This document shows positions 1 through 8,215 of a stretch of 64,000 bases of DNA, piece after piece. The translations under genes were made by a program, and so were the position numbers. The notes beneath the pieces were generated by a model. That model saw only the letters and a program-made list of their open reading frames with translations. It was not told the DNA's origin and did not search any database. The stretch lies in contig JAIRXU010000077.1 in the NCBI GenBank assembly GCA_031268095.1, positions 1 to 64,000 on the forward strand, given 5' to 3'. Numbering within the stretch: the first letter of the stretch is position 1; every line of letters begins with the position of its first letter. This DNA comes from Oscillospiraceae bacterium (GTDB lineage: Bacteria > Bacillota > Clostridia > Oscillospirales > Acutalibacteraceae).

Positions 1-99
1 CACTCCCGCCGCCTTGCGAAAGACTTCGAAATCTCCGTTGAATCCGCCGAAACCATCGTTCGCATCTCCCATCTTCGCACCCTGCTGCGTCGGTCATAG
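1..99 (+). pseudogene. IS5-family transposase, 3' end only (cut by window edge)
   Basis: Frame 1 reads from the first base to a TAG at 97-99 and encodes 32 residues starting HSRRLAKDFE and ending IRTLL-like (SHLRTLLRRS). This matches the usual C-terminus of IS5-type DDE transposases, in which RRL-KDYE is followed by SEA-I-IA-IR-MLRRL. The 5' part lies outside the window, so it cannot be judged whether the element is intact upstream. A second, different transposase tail follows 1 bp later, so this looks like insertion-sequence debris. The family call rests on motif memory only. Confidence 0.65.
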
Positions 100-100
100 G

Positions 101-238
101 GTTGAATACAGGTTCTTACTCCTCAAACGATGGCGTGGCATCGCAACTCGCTACGCGAAAACCACCGATTCTTTCCTTGCCGCCGTCCAAATTCGCTGCA
201 TTGCCATCTGGGCGCAGAAAAAATTGAAACTCGTGTAG
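101..238 (+). pseudogene. Second IS5/IS427-type transposase, C-terminal remnant
   Basis: Frame 2 from 101 reads VEYRFLLLKRWRGIATRYAK, then TTDSFLAAVQIRCIAIW and a short tail to TAG at 238. RxIATRYxKTxxSFLAAVxIxCIxIW is the typical C-terminus of the IS427-like (orfB) branch of IS5 transposases, after the catalytic Glu region. It has no start and no upstream catalytic domain, because the preceding bases belong to the other transposase tail. It is therefore a truncated remnant. The junction at about 100 probably marks a recombination or nested insertion point. Confidence 0.7.
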
Positions 239-299
239 ACACTGTATAACCTTCGAAGTAACCGCCAAGTCTTATTGCTTGTGATTCTCAAAAAAATTC

Positions 300-328
300 T
301 TGACATTGTCATTCCCCTGTGGTATACT
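300..328 (+). promoter_or_regulatory. sigma-A promoter of purA
   Basis: TTGACA at 300-305 and TATACT at 323-328 are separated by 17 bp. The inferred start near 335 gives a leader of about 64 nt. That leader holds two small hairpins (335-358, and GGGGTA/TACCCC at 365-380) before the AGGAG at 384-388. No known purine riboswitch motif was seen. Confidence 0.85.
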
Positions 329-398
329 ATTTCCTTCGGCCGCCTCGCTGCGGCTGAAAATTTCGGGGTACGAGTACCCCGTCAGGAGTGATTGTACC

Positions 399-1688
399 AT
401 GGTCAAGGCAATCGTGGGCGCGAACTGGGGCGACGAAGGCAAGGGCAAGAGCACCGACATGCTGGCTGAGCGGGCGGATATCGTCGTCCGATTCCAGGGC
501 GGGGCCAACGCCGGACACACCATCATCAACGATTACGGCAAATTCGCCCTGCACCTGCTGCCTTCCGGCGTGTTCCATTCCCATATCACCAATGTCATCG
601 GCAACGGCGTAGCGCTGGACATCAGCAAACTGAAAAAGGAGCTGGACGACCTGGTTAGCCGGGATGTCCCGCCGCCGAAACTTCTGCTCTCCGAGCGGGC
701 GCAAATCCTTATGCCTTACCACATTTTGCTGGACGTGTATGAGGAAGAGCGGCTGGCGGACCGGCAGTTCGGCTCCACCAAGAGCGGCATCGCGCCGTTT
801 TATGCTGACAAGTACGCCAAGACGGGCATCCAGCTCTGCGAGCTCTGCGACGAAGCCGCCCTGCTGGATCACCTGGAGCGCATCTGCGAAGTGAAAAATC
901 TCCTGCTGGAGCATGTCTACCATAAGCCGCTGCTGGACCCCGCCGCGCTGGCGGCCGAGTTGCTGTCCTACCGGGACTGGCTGCGTCCCATGATTGCGGA
1001 CACGGGCGCGTTCCTGCGCCAGGCCCTCCGGGAAGGGAAGGAGATCCTGCTGGAAGGGCAGCTGGGATCCCTGCGCGACCCGGACTTGGGGATCTATCCC
1101 ATGGTCACGTCCTCCTCCACCCTGGCCGGGTACGGTGCGGTGGGCGCGGGCGGGATCCCGCCCTGTGAGATCAAAGAAATCATCGCGGTGACCAAGGCCT
1201 ATTCCAGCGCGGTAGGCGCGGGGGCTTTCGTCAGCGAGCTTTTCGGCGAGGCGGCGGCGGAACTGCGGGAACACGGCGGCGACGCCGGGGAATACGGCGC
1301 GACGACCCACCGTCCCCGCCGGGTGGGCTGGTTCGACTGCGTCGCCACCCGCTACGGCTGCGCGGTCCAGGGCGCGACACAGGCAATCCTCACCGCCATC
1401 GACTGCCTCAGCTATCTCGACGAACTGCAGGTCTGCGTGGCCTACGAGATTGACGGCGAGATTACCCGGGACTTCCCTGTCACCGCCCAGCTTGAGCGCG
1501 CGAAACCGGTGCTGAAAACCTTTCCCGGTTTCGGGCGGCCCCTGCGGGGCGTCCGCGCCTTCGCGGACCTTCCCCAGGCCGCAAAGGACTACGTCGCCTT
1601 CATCGAGCAGGAAATCGGCGTCCCGATCCGCCTGGTGTCCAATGGGCCGCGGCGGGAAGAGACGCTGACGCGGGAATCGCTGCTCTGA
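399..1688 (+). CDS. purA: Adenylosuccinate synthetase
   Basis: PurA makes adenylosuccinate from IMP, aspartate and GTP, the first committed step to AMP. The 429-residue protein opens with the GTP loop GANWGDEGKGK (residues 7-17, with catalytic Asp12) and GGANAGHT (34-41, with catalytic His40). A GEYGATTHRPRRVGWFD segment corresponds to the usual GATTGRPRR base-recognition region, with His in place of Gly. STKSGIAPFY and EGQLGSLRDPDLGIYPMVTS differ from the E. coli wording and match a variant I associate with Clostridia. The start chosen is ATG 399, because AGGAG lies 10 bp upstream and the family N-terminus begins there; an upstream in-frame extension to 300 would cover the promoter. It is monocistronic, with its own promoter and terminator. 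Confidence 0.97.
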   Translation: MVKAIVGANWGDEGKGKSTDMLAERADIVVRFQGGANAGHTIINDYGKFALHLLPSGVFHSHITNVIGNGVALDISKLKKELDDLVSRDVPPPKLLLSERAQILMPYHILLDVYEEERLADRQFGSTKSGIAPFYADKYAKTGIQLCELCDEAALLDHLERICEVKNLLLEHVYHKPLLDPAALAAELLSYRDWLRPMIADTGAFLRQALREGKEILLEGQLGSLRDPDLGIYPMVTSSSTLAGYGAVGAGGIPPCEIKEIIAVTKAYSSAVGAGAFVSELFGEAAAELREHGGDAGEYGATTHRPRRVGWFDCVATRYGCAVQGATQAILTAIDCLSYLDELQVCVAYEIDGEITRDFPVTAQLERAKPVLKTFPGFGRPLRGVRAFADLPQAAKDYVAFIEQEIGVPIRLVSNGPRREETLTRESLL

Positions 1689-1702
1689 GCAACCCGCAAG
1701 AA

Positions 1703-1745
1703 CTCCCCCGGACGAATGAACCGTCCGGGGGAGATTCTGTTTTGT
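1703..1745 (+). terminator. Intrinsic terminator of purA
   Basis: A perfect 12-bp stem (CTCCCCCGGACG at 1703-1714 pairs with 1722-1733) with a 7-nt loop is followed by a T-rich tail. It starts 15 bp after the purA stop. Confidence 0.85.
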
Positions 1746-1747
1746 TC

Positions 1748-2110
1748 GCCGCTTACTGAGGGAATGGATACGCAGCATCAACGGCCCGCCGGGTCTGTGA
1801 ACAGCATTCCGTGTCCGCCGTCTTCTGCGTTGGCGCGGTCTTTTGTTTGGGCAAAGGGACAGCGGCAGCCGCTGCCAGGGACCGGTGATCTCGCCGCTCT
1901 TGCTCCGGGCGACGGCGACGCAGTATTCCTTTTTGCTGAACCCCCGACCAGGGCACCAGCAATTCCCCGCCGCCGCGGTAGGTCTCGCAGCCGTCCGTAA
2001 CGCCATTTTCCTTGTTCCAGGGCCGGGCATTCCGTTCGTGCGGGCACTGATTTCCTCAAAGGGCCCCGGGGGGCTGGCGCCGCGGAAAACCGAGACGCCC
2101 CGGCGACCGG
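1748..2110 (-). pseudogene. Frameshifted and deleted glycoside hydrolase family 43 remnant
   Basis: Reading the minus strand from about 2110 downward, conserved GH43 segments appear in the right order but in changing frames. They are VFRGASPPGPFEEIS, then WNKENGVTDG with GGGELLVPWSG, then FSKKEYCVAVARSKSGEITG, then DGGHGMLFTDPAGR, then LMLRIHSLSK. At least three frame changes fall within about 280 bp. The stretch normally lying between the GPF segment and the W--DGP segment is missing, so there is also an internal deletion. GH43 enzymes cleave arabinose- or xylose-containing glycans. No start codon or ribosome binding site is seen. This fills the otherwise empty gap between purA and prfB. Confidence 0.72.
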
Positions 2111-2153
2111 AAACTTGATCGCGGACTGTTTTGAAAGCATGGAGAATCCGCTC

Positions 2154-3260
2154 TCAGCCCGTCGCCTGCATCTTTAGGTACGCATGAATGAACCCGTCCA
2201 AATCCCCGTCCATGACGGCGATGATATTGCCGCTTTCGTGGCTTGTGCGGTGGTCTTTGGCCAAAGTATAGGGCATGAAGACATACGAGCGGATCTGGCT
2301 GCCCCAGGCAATTTCCATCTTCACGCCTTTGATATCCTCAATCTTGTCCAAATGCTCCCGCTCCTTGATCTCAATGAGCTTGGACTTGAGCATCCGCAGG
2401 GCAACCTCCCGGTTCTGGTGCTGGGAGCGCTCCACCTGGCAGGACGTGACAATCCCCGTGGGAACATGCGTCAGCCGCACGGCGGAGGACGTCTTGTTGA
2501 CTTTCTGTCCGCCCGCGCCGCTGGCCCGGTAGACGTCCATTTTGATATCCTCGGGGTTGATGTCGATTTCGATGGTGTCATCGATTTCCGGCATCACTTC
2601 CAGGGAAGCAAAACTGGTGTGCCGCCGGCCGGAGGCGTCGAAGGGAGAGCAGCGGACCAGCCGGTGCACCCCGTTTTCGCTCTTGAGAAAACCGTAGGCA
2701 TTTTCGCCCTCAATCAGCAGCACGGCGGATTTCAGTCCCGCCTCTTCCCCGTCGAGGAAGTCCACCAGTGTGCATTTGAACCCGTGCCGTTCGCTCCAGC
2801 GGGTATACATGCGCACCAGCATCTCGTTCCAGTCCTGGGCCTCGGTGCCGCCGGTCCCCGCGTGGAAGGTCAGGATGGCGCTGCTGCGGTCGTATTCGCC
2901 CGTCAGCAGGGTACCCAGGGTCTGGGCCTCCAGCGCGGCGACGAAAACGTCCGCCGCAGCCTTGCACTCCGGCAACAGCGCCAGATCCTCTTCCTCGTCC
3001 GCCAGGGCGATGAGCGTCAGCGCGTCGTCGAAGTCCGCGGCAAGCTTGCGGTAACTTTCGGCCTTGCTCTTCAGCGCCGCGATGCGTTGGAGGATCGTCT
3101 GGGACCGCTTCAAGTCATCCCAGAACCCTTCCTTGACGCACTCCGCTTCCAGCGCGGCGATTTCCTCCTGCCCGGCCTCGAGCCCCAGTGCCTCCCGCAG
3201 CTCGCCCAGCTTCTTTTCCTGCCCCTGCAGCAGCAGGCGCAGTTCCTCAAATTGCACCAT
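2154..3260 (-). CDS. prfB: Peptide chain release factor 2
   Basis: RF2 reads UGA and UAA stop codons and triggers peptide release on the ribosome. The 368-residue protein has the RF2 stop-recognition tripeptide SPF (205-207), the catalytic GGQ (250-252, in SGAGGQKVNKTSSAVRLTH), and an N-terminal coiled coil. The start is ATG 3260 with AGAGGAA upstream. The gene is one uninterrupted frame. At the place where most bacterial RF2 genes carry the CUU-UGA programmed frameshift, this one reads GGG CTC GAG (LGLE, residues 25-28), so the autoregulatory frameshift is absent. It is followed by the GH43 remnant and preceded by prs, 57 bp away on the same strand. Confidence 0.97.
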   Translation of the reverse strand: MVQFEELRLLLQGQEKKLGELREALGLEAGQEEIAALEAECVKEGFWDDLKRSQTILQRIAALKSKAESYRKLAADFDDALTLIALADEEEDLALLPECKAAADVFVAALEAQTLGTLLTGEYDRSSAILTFHAGTGGTEAQDWNEMLVRMYTRWSERHGFKCTLVDFLDGEEAGLKSAVLLIEGENAYGFLKSENGVHRLVRCSPFDASGRRHTSFASLEVMPEIDDTIEIDINPEDIKMDVYRASGAGGQKVNKTSSAVRLTHVPTGIVTSCQVERSQHQNREVALRMLKSKLIEIKEREHLDKIEDIKGVKMEIAWGSQIRSYVFMPYTLAKDHRTSHESGNIIAVMDGDLDGFIHAYLKMQATG

Positions 3261-3317
3261 GAACGAAATTCCTCTTTCTTTATGTACGTTACTGTGCGCC
3301 GGGGAAGACCGGTCCGC

Positions 3318-4499
3318 TCATCCGATCCGGTATCCCTGCTCCACCAGCAGCTTCTGAATCCGGTCGGAGGGGTTGAGCAGGCTGCTGATAGACATGTCAT
3401 GGTTGATGGTGTCGATCAAAAACGAGACGTACTTCGACATATCGACACTGACATACCATTCCCGGGCGAGCAACTCCGGGGTTTGATAAATCAAATTGGT
3501 GGTGAACACTTTCGTGAACAGCCCCTGCCGGTACGCCAGATCGAAACGCTCCAGCCCGTTGCAAAAGAGCCCGGCGGACACGCAGAGAAAGATCCGCTGC
3601 GCGCCCAGATCCCGCAGTTTTGTCGCCACCTCAATCATGGAATCCCCGGACGCAATCATGTCGTCGGGCAGGATGACGTCCTTGCCCTCGACGTTATCCC
3701 CCAGAAACTCGTGGGCGACGATGGGGTTGCGGCCATTTTTGATGGTGGAATAGTCCCGCCGTTTATAGAACATCCCGATGTCTACCCCCAGCATATTGGC
3801 GTAGTAGATGCAGCGGCCCATCCCGCCTTCGTCCGGCGAGATGATCATGAGGTGGTCCTTTTGGATATTGATGTCCGGCACGGTGCGCACGATGGCCTTG
3901 ATCATCTGATAGGTGGTGCGCACATCCTCGAACCCGCACAGAGGAATGGCGTTCTGGACCCGGGCGTCGTGGGCGTCGAACGTAATGATATTGCTGACGC
4001 CCAGGGCGGACAGTTCCTGGAGCGCCATGGCGCAGTCCAGGGATTCCCGGCTGGAGCGCCGGTGCTGCCGTCCCTCATAGAGCATGGGCATAATGACCGT
4101 CATGCGGCGGGCCTTCCCCGCCGTGGCGCTGATCACCCGCTTCAGATTGGCAAAGTGCTCGTCCGGGCTGGTGGGCACCTGCATGCCGTACATTTCATGG
4201 GTGACGCCGTAATGAAAGCAGTCGCACAGAAAAAACAGGTCGTATCCCCGCACCGACTGGCTGATATTCGCTTTGCCTTCGCCGGTCCCGAACCGGGGGA
4301 AGCTCGCTTCGATGACATAGCTGTCCCGAACATAGCGGTGCAGAATGTCTTCCGCCGAAAGCTTGTCCGCGTACTCCCGGCGCCATTTGGTAATATATGC
4401 ATTGATCTGCTGGGCCACCGTTTCGCAGCCGGGCAAGGCAATGATGCCCAGCTGCCCCACAGGCACCTCGTTTTGATAATCCCCCGCCAAATCAGCCAA
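3318..4499 (-). CDS. prs: Ribose-phosphate pyrophosphokinase (long clostridial form)
   Basis: The enzyme makes PRPP from ribose 5-phosphate and ATP for nucleotide, His and Trp synthesis. At 393 residues it is longer than the usual ~315. The PRPP-binding loop is DVILPDDMIASGDSM (about 274-288), a variant of the common VDDxxDTGGT. MLYEGRQHRR (139-148), TFDAHDAR (173-180) and ISPDEGGMGR (220-229) correspond to the Y-RQDRK, DLH and SPD-GG motifs. The start is a TTG at 4499 preceded by AAAGGGTGAG; there is no better in-frame ATG. A promoter lies directly upstream and prfB follows, so prs-prfB may be cotranscribed. Loop differences suggest altered allosteric control, which is inference. Confidence 0.92.
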   Translation of the reverse strand: MADLAGDYQNEVPVGQLGIIALPGCETVAQQINAYITKWRREYADKLSAEDILHRYVRDSYVIEASFPRFGTGEGKANISQSVRGYDLFFLCDCFHYGVTHEMYGMQVPTSPDEHFANLKRVISATAGKARRMTVIMPMLYEGRQHRRSSRESLDCAMALQELSALGVSNIITFDAHDARVQNAIPLCGFEDVRTTYQMIKAIVRTVPDINIQKDHLMIISPDEGGMGRCIYYANMLGVDIGMFYKRRDYSTIKNGRNPIVAHEFLGDNVEGKDVILPDDMIASGDSMIEVATKLRDLGAQRIFLCVSAGLFCNGLERFDLAYRQGLFTKVFTTNLIYQTPELLAREWYVSVDMSKYVSFLIDTINHDMSISSLLNPSDRIQKLLVEQGYRIG

Positions 4500-4539
4500 T
4501 GGAACTCACCCTTTCGTTTTCGTTGCACTCCTCTCTTTT

Positions 4540-4568
4540 ATGATAACACACAATGCCGAAAAGTGCAA
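4540..4568 (-). promoter_or_regulatory. sigma-A-like promoter of prs
   Basis: On the minus strand, TTGCAC (4568-4563) and TATCAT (4545-4540) are separated by 17 bp, about 40 bp before the TTG start of prs. Confidence 0.6.
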
Positions 4569-4605
4569 GATGATCCGGCGGTTTTCCTGAAATTCATTCT
4601 GGCGG

Positions 4606-7083
4606 TCATTCCCGCAGCTGCGCGCAGAGCACCGTCATGTCGTCTTCCCGCGCGTCTCCCCGGCGGGTTACGGCGAGTTCCGTCAGATGTTCCGCCAAAG
4701 CCTGCATGTCCCCCTGGTCCCGCCAGCGCTCCAGCGCCGCGCAGATCCAATCCCCGCTGTCCGCAAGCAGACCGTCCGAGAGCAGTACAACGATATCCCC
4801 TTCCGCCAGGCTGACTGTGCAGCCCGCCGGGCGAATCCCCCGCAGGATCCCCGCCGGCAGCGCGCTGAGTTCCAGCCGGTTGGCCTTCCCTCCCTGGAGA
4901 AGGAAAGAGACTGTCCCGCCCGCCTTGCAGAATTCCACCTGACCGGAATAGAGATCAATCCCCGCCACATCCAGCGTCGCCAGGGTCTCCTCCGGGCTCT
5001 TGACCATCAGGGCCGCGTTGGCAACACGCATGGCACAGCCAAAGCTCAGCCCGCTGCGCACCAAATTGCCGAAAATTTCCGTGGCCAGCGCCGCGTCAAT
5101 CGCCGCCCGGCCGCCGGTTCCCATGCCGTCGCTGATCACCAGCAGCTCCCTGCCCCGGCCATCCTCAAAATGGTCGAAGTAATCCCCACAGTAGGCGGAC
5201 TGGGCGCTGCTCATCTGCACCGCCCCCAGGTTGATGTGATACAGCGGCCGCTGGGCGAAGGTCAGCAGCAGCTCCGCGCCCTCTGCCTGAAGCGCGCAAA
5301 CCGACGGCGCGGAAAAGAGGCAGCCCGCCGCCGCGCTGACCGCCGCCGCCAGGGTATCCCGGTCCGGAATTTCCGCCGCGGGAGTCGCCTCCGCCGTCAG
5401 GGTAACAATGCCGTCCGCGTCTTGGACGCAGCTGACCCTATGAACCCGCAGCCCGCATTCCCCTAAGGCCCGGGCCGCCGCTGCCGCCGCAAGATCATCT
5501 ATCCCCCGGACCTGCGCCAACTGCATGCCAAGATCCTCCAGCATCTCCGCCAGGGCTTCAAACTGATCCGCTGCCGCCTGCCGGATCTGTCCGCCTTTTT
5601 CATGACAGTCCGTCCGGGCCAGATAGCCGAAGTAGGCCCGGCAGCAGGCAGCGCTGAGCTGCTCAGCCCGCGCGCAGGATTCCCCGCCATAGAGGGCCGC
5701 ATGGATCCCCGTGACCCGCTCGGGCGACAAGCCGTCTTCGTCCCGCAGGCAGGATTGGATCTGGCGGAAGAATGCCTCAAACGGTTCTCTGGCCCCCGCG
5801 GCGCAGGTCTTCCGCCGCGGGCAGGAACCGCAGACCTCTTCTTCCGCCCGGACGCAGACGCCCTCCAAGATGGGCTGGTCCAACTTTTGCAGTCCCTCCG
5901 TCACTTCCGAGACGTAGGCCGCCACCTTCCGAACCGAACCTGCCGCATGCACCAGCCGCAGCTGCGCCTCCGGCTGGTCGCTCATCCGCGCGGCGCCCGG
6001 CCCGCCGGCGCCGCTTTCCGGCGCGATGGTGGCGCGCAGCTTCCGCACCGCCGAGCGCGGGAGCGCCGCAAAAATGGACGCCGCCGCCAGGGATTCCAGA
6101 AAGAACGCCATCGCGTCCGCCGACCGGTCGGACAGGACGGCGTGGAAAACCGTGAACAGTGTGCAAATCAGCAGGAAACTTCCCGCCGCCAGCACCCCGG
6201 GCCCGAAACGCTTCCCGCTCCGCGCTTTGGCCTGCCCCTGCCCAACGTCGGACTCCTCTTGGGCGCACAGCCCCGCGAACAGTCCGCCCAGAGTCAGGAT
6301 ACCGATCAGCAGAGGATCCGCTGTAGCCAGCAGCATTGCCGCGCCCGCCGCCGCACCCGCCGCCGCGCCGCCCATTTCCCGGTATGTCACCGCGCAAATC
6401 AGTACGAAGAGAACAGCCAGCACACTGACCGGCACGAATCCGCCGACGGAAACGCAGCCCAGAGCCGTCATTACCATCGCGCAGCAGAGCAGCAGCGCGG
6501 CGCATTCCTGCCGGGTCAGCAGCAGACGGTACGGAAACAGCGTAAATCCTTCTTCCCCGCTCCCTTTGCCTCCTCCGGCATGCACCCGGCGGATCCCCCG
6601 GGTCACCTGGATAAAATACGCGGCACAAGCTGAAAGCGCCGCACCGCCCACCGCCATCAGAATCGGCAGGCCACCCGCCCGCCCACCGGAAAACGCTGCC
6701 GAAAGCCCCGCCGTCAGCGAGCAGGCGCCAGCCGTCAGGGCCGCTGCCAGCCGCCTGCGCCGCAGGCCAAGCCGTTGCAGGACGGCGTTGGTCAGCGCCG
6801 CCGCCGCAATGGCCGCCCAAACGGGGACCGCGCCGGGGAATGACAGGGCCGCCAGGCTCCCCAGCAGCGCGCCCAGGGAAGGCGCGATCAGCCACCGGAC
6901 AGAGCAGGCCGCCGCCAAAGCAACGGCAAACGGCGCTCCCGCCGCGAAAACCCCGCCGGCCACACCCGTCTGGGCCAGCACGATCCCCAGCGCCGCCGCG
7001 CCTATGTTGGCGGCGGACGCCGTCAGCAGCTTCCGCGAATCCCAGCCGGTCTGCCGCTCCCGCACAAATTCCAGCACCGTCAT
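4606..7083 (-). CDS. spoIIE: Stage II sporulation protein E, PP2C-type phosphatase
   Basis: SpoIIE dephosphorylates SpoIIAA to switch on sigma-F in the forespore and also associates with the asymmetric septum. The protein is 825 residues, near the B. subtilis length. The first ~320 residues form a multi-pass hydrophobic domain. A central region follows with a Cys cluster (EEEVCGSCPRRKTCAA). The last ~210 residues are the SpoIIE phosphatase domain, with VISDGMGTGGRA as the metal-binding Asp motif and REDDMTVL at the C-terminus. ATG 7083 was chosen because AAGGA lies 9 bp upstream; an in-frame TTG 30 bp earlier has no Shine-Dalgarno. The promoter has the wide spacer typical of Spo0A-activated genes. 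It is strong evidence for an endospore former. Confidence 0.95.
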   Translation of the reverse strand: MTVLEFVRERQTGWDSRKLLTASAANIGAAALGIVLAQTGVAGGVFAAGAPFAVALAAACSVRWLIAPSLGALLGSLAALSFPGAVPVWAAIAAAALTNAVLQRLGLRRRRLAAALTAGACSLTAGLSAAFSGGRAGGLPILMAVGGAALSACAAYFIQVTRGIRRVHAGGGKGSGEEGFTLFPYRLLLTRQECAALLLCCAMVMTALGCVSVGGFVPVSVLAVLFVLICAVTYREMGGAAAGAAAGAAMLLATADPLLIGILTLGGLFAGLCAQEESDVGQGQAKARSGKRFGPGVLAAGSFLLICTLFTVFHAVLSDRSADAMAFFLESLAAASIFAALPRSAVRKLRATIAPESGAGGPGAARMSDQPEAQLRLVHAAGSVRKVAAYVSEVTEGLQKLDQPILEGVCVRAEEEVCGSCPRRKTCAAGAREPFEAFFRQIQSCLRDEDGLSPERVTGIHAALYGGESCARAEQLSAACCRAYFGYLARTDCHEKGGQIRQAAADQFEALAEMLEDLGMQLAQVRGIDDLAAAAAARALGECGLRVHRVSCVQDADGIVTLTAEATPAAEIPDRDTLAAAVSAAAGCLFSAPSVCALQAEGAELLLTFAQRPLYHINLGAVQMSSAQSAYCGDYFDHFEDGRGRELLVISDGMGTGGRAAIDAALATEIFGNLVRSGLSFGCAMRVANAALMVKSPEETLATLDVAGIDLYSGQVEFCKAGGTVSFLLQGGKANRLELSALPAGILRGIRPAGCTVSLAEGDIVVLLSDGLLADSGDWICAALERWRDQGDMQALAEHLTELAVTRRGDAREDDMTVLCAQLRE

Positions 7084-7185
7084 TTCATCCCATCCTTCCG
7101 CTTTTGTCCTCAATTTTTGCGTATGCGCCGTTGGTATTCGAAAGCCAGCGGGGAGAACTTGTCCCGCGCTGCATCCTTACCGTTT

Positions 7186-7219
7186 AGTATACACGCCAAA
7201 GAAGGAATATTTTGTCAAT
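7186..7219 (-). promoter_or_regulatory. spoIIE promoter with 21-bp spacer and Spo0A box
   Basis: On the minus strand, TTGACA (7218-7213) and TATACT (7191-7186) are both close to consensus but lie 21 bp apart instead of 17. Plus-strand 7211-7219 reads TTTGTCAAT, an 8/9 match to the 0A box TTTGTCRAA, and it overlaps the -35. The same arrangement is known for B. subtilis spoIIE and spoIIG, where phosphorylated Spo0A enables sigma-A at over-long spacers. Confidence 0.75.
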
Positions 7220-7293
7220 CCCTGAGATCTTTCACGGATTTCCTCCGACGGCGTTTTTTTGACGGAGTTTTTCTGGAAACATACGATTTTTTC

Positions 7294-7322
7294 TTGACAA
7301 CGCTTCCGGAAGTTGCTAAAAT
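7294..7322 (+). promoter_or_regulatory. sigma-A promoter of the SCP2/aminotransferase/transketolase operon
   Basis: TTGACA (7294-7299), a 17-bp spacer and TAAAAT (7317-7322) lie 34 bp before the first start codon. It is divergent from the spoIIE promoter. Confidence 0.85.
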
Positions 7323-7355
7323 AGAAAGAGTAAATTGTAAAAGGAGGTATGTCAC

Positions 7356-8114
7356 TTGCTGGATCAGAAAACCCTCGCGTATATCAATATGTTCGCCATC
7401 CTCGGCACCCTGGAAAACCTCTGCGAGCTGGTGCCGGAGGCAGGACCGCTGCTGACCAACAAAAAGCCCATCGCTCTGGCTTTCGACGTTAAGGGCGGTC
7501 CCAGCGCGACCATCACGTTCGAAAACGGCAAATGCCGGCTGGAGCCGGGTGTGCAGGCCTGCAACATCAAAATCCCCGTCGGATCCTGCGAAAAATTCAA
7601 CGGCGTTGTCGACGGTACCGTTACGCCGCTGCCGGTGAAAGGATTCCGGTACATCAAATTCCTCACCAAGGATTTCGACGCGCTGACAAAGCTGATGGAG
7701 AAATATCTCCGTCCTTCGGAGGAAGACCTGGCAGACCTGGCATTCTTCGAGCGCAGCACAACGCTGATGCTGTATGTCATCTCCGTCGCCATTGCCCAGA
7801 TCGGGGATTACGACGAGATCGGCCGCTTCAGCGCCGACCATGTTCCGGACGGAGATGTTTGCTTCTCCATCAAGGACGGCCCCGCCGCCACCATTCACTG
7901 CAAAAACCACATCCTCAGCACCGAGAAGCGGCGGCCCCAGAACCCCCGCGCCATCATGGAGTTCGAGAGTATCGAACTGGCCCGCGCCCTTTTCGACGGC
8001 AAGGTCAACGCTCTGGCGTGCATCGGCAACGGTTCCATTACCATGCGCGGCATGATCAATATGATCGACAATCTCAACCGCATCCTGGACCGTGTCGCGC
8101 TGTATTTGGCGTGA
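7356..8114 (+). CDS. Tandem SCP2-like protein
   Basis: A 252-residue soluble protein with no signal peptide. It appears to hold two SCP2 (sterol carrier protein 2-like) halves. The first, about residues 25-125, has ITFENGKCRLEPG followed by IKIPVGSCEKFNGVVDG and a GF-YIKFLT-DF tail. The second, about 165-252, has DGDVCFSIKDGPAATIHC and FESIELARALFDGKVNALAC. SCP2 folds bind lipids or other hydrophobic ligands in a tunnel, but the ligand here is unknown. The start is a TTG at 7356 with AAGGAGG 8 bp upstream; the ATG at 7349 is out of frame. It is the first gene of a six-gene operon whose last gene is a second protein of the same build. Confidence 0.7.
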   Translation: MLDQKTLAYINMFAILGTLENLCELVPEAGPLLTNKKPIALAFDVKGGPSATITFENGKCRLEPGVQACNIKIPVGSCEKFNGVVDGTVTPLPVKGFRYIKFLTKDFDALTKLMEKYLRPSEEDLADLAFFERSTTLMLYVISVAIAQIGDYDEIGRFSADHVPDGDVCFSIKDGPAATIHCKNHILSTEKRRPQNPRAIMEFESIELARALFDGKVNALACIGNGSITMRGMINMIDNLNRILDRVALYLA

Positions 8115-8215
8115 CGCCCTGAAGGGAGATCCTGCGGCAATGAAATTGCCCGACGCGAAGCGGCGAAACTGCGCGCCCGCCAGGCGAGACAAATAACTAT
8201 TAGGAGGAACCACTG

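Noticed and set aside
327..2030. Long minus-strand open frame opposite purA
   Set aside because: It is the antisense shadow of a certain gene in GC-rich DNA, has no ribosome binding site, and only its 5' part coincides with the GH43 remnant.
2184..4814. 876-codon plus-strand frame opposite prfB and prs
   Set aside because: Antisense shadow of two well-supported genes; low-complexity Arg/Gly/His-rich translation with no family resemblance.
8140..8196. 18-codon frame with a weak ribosome binding site between the SCP2-like gene and the aminotransferase
   Set aside because: Very short, basic, without recognisable features; kept as noncoding leader.
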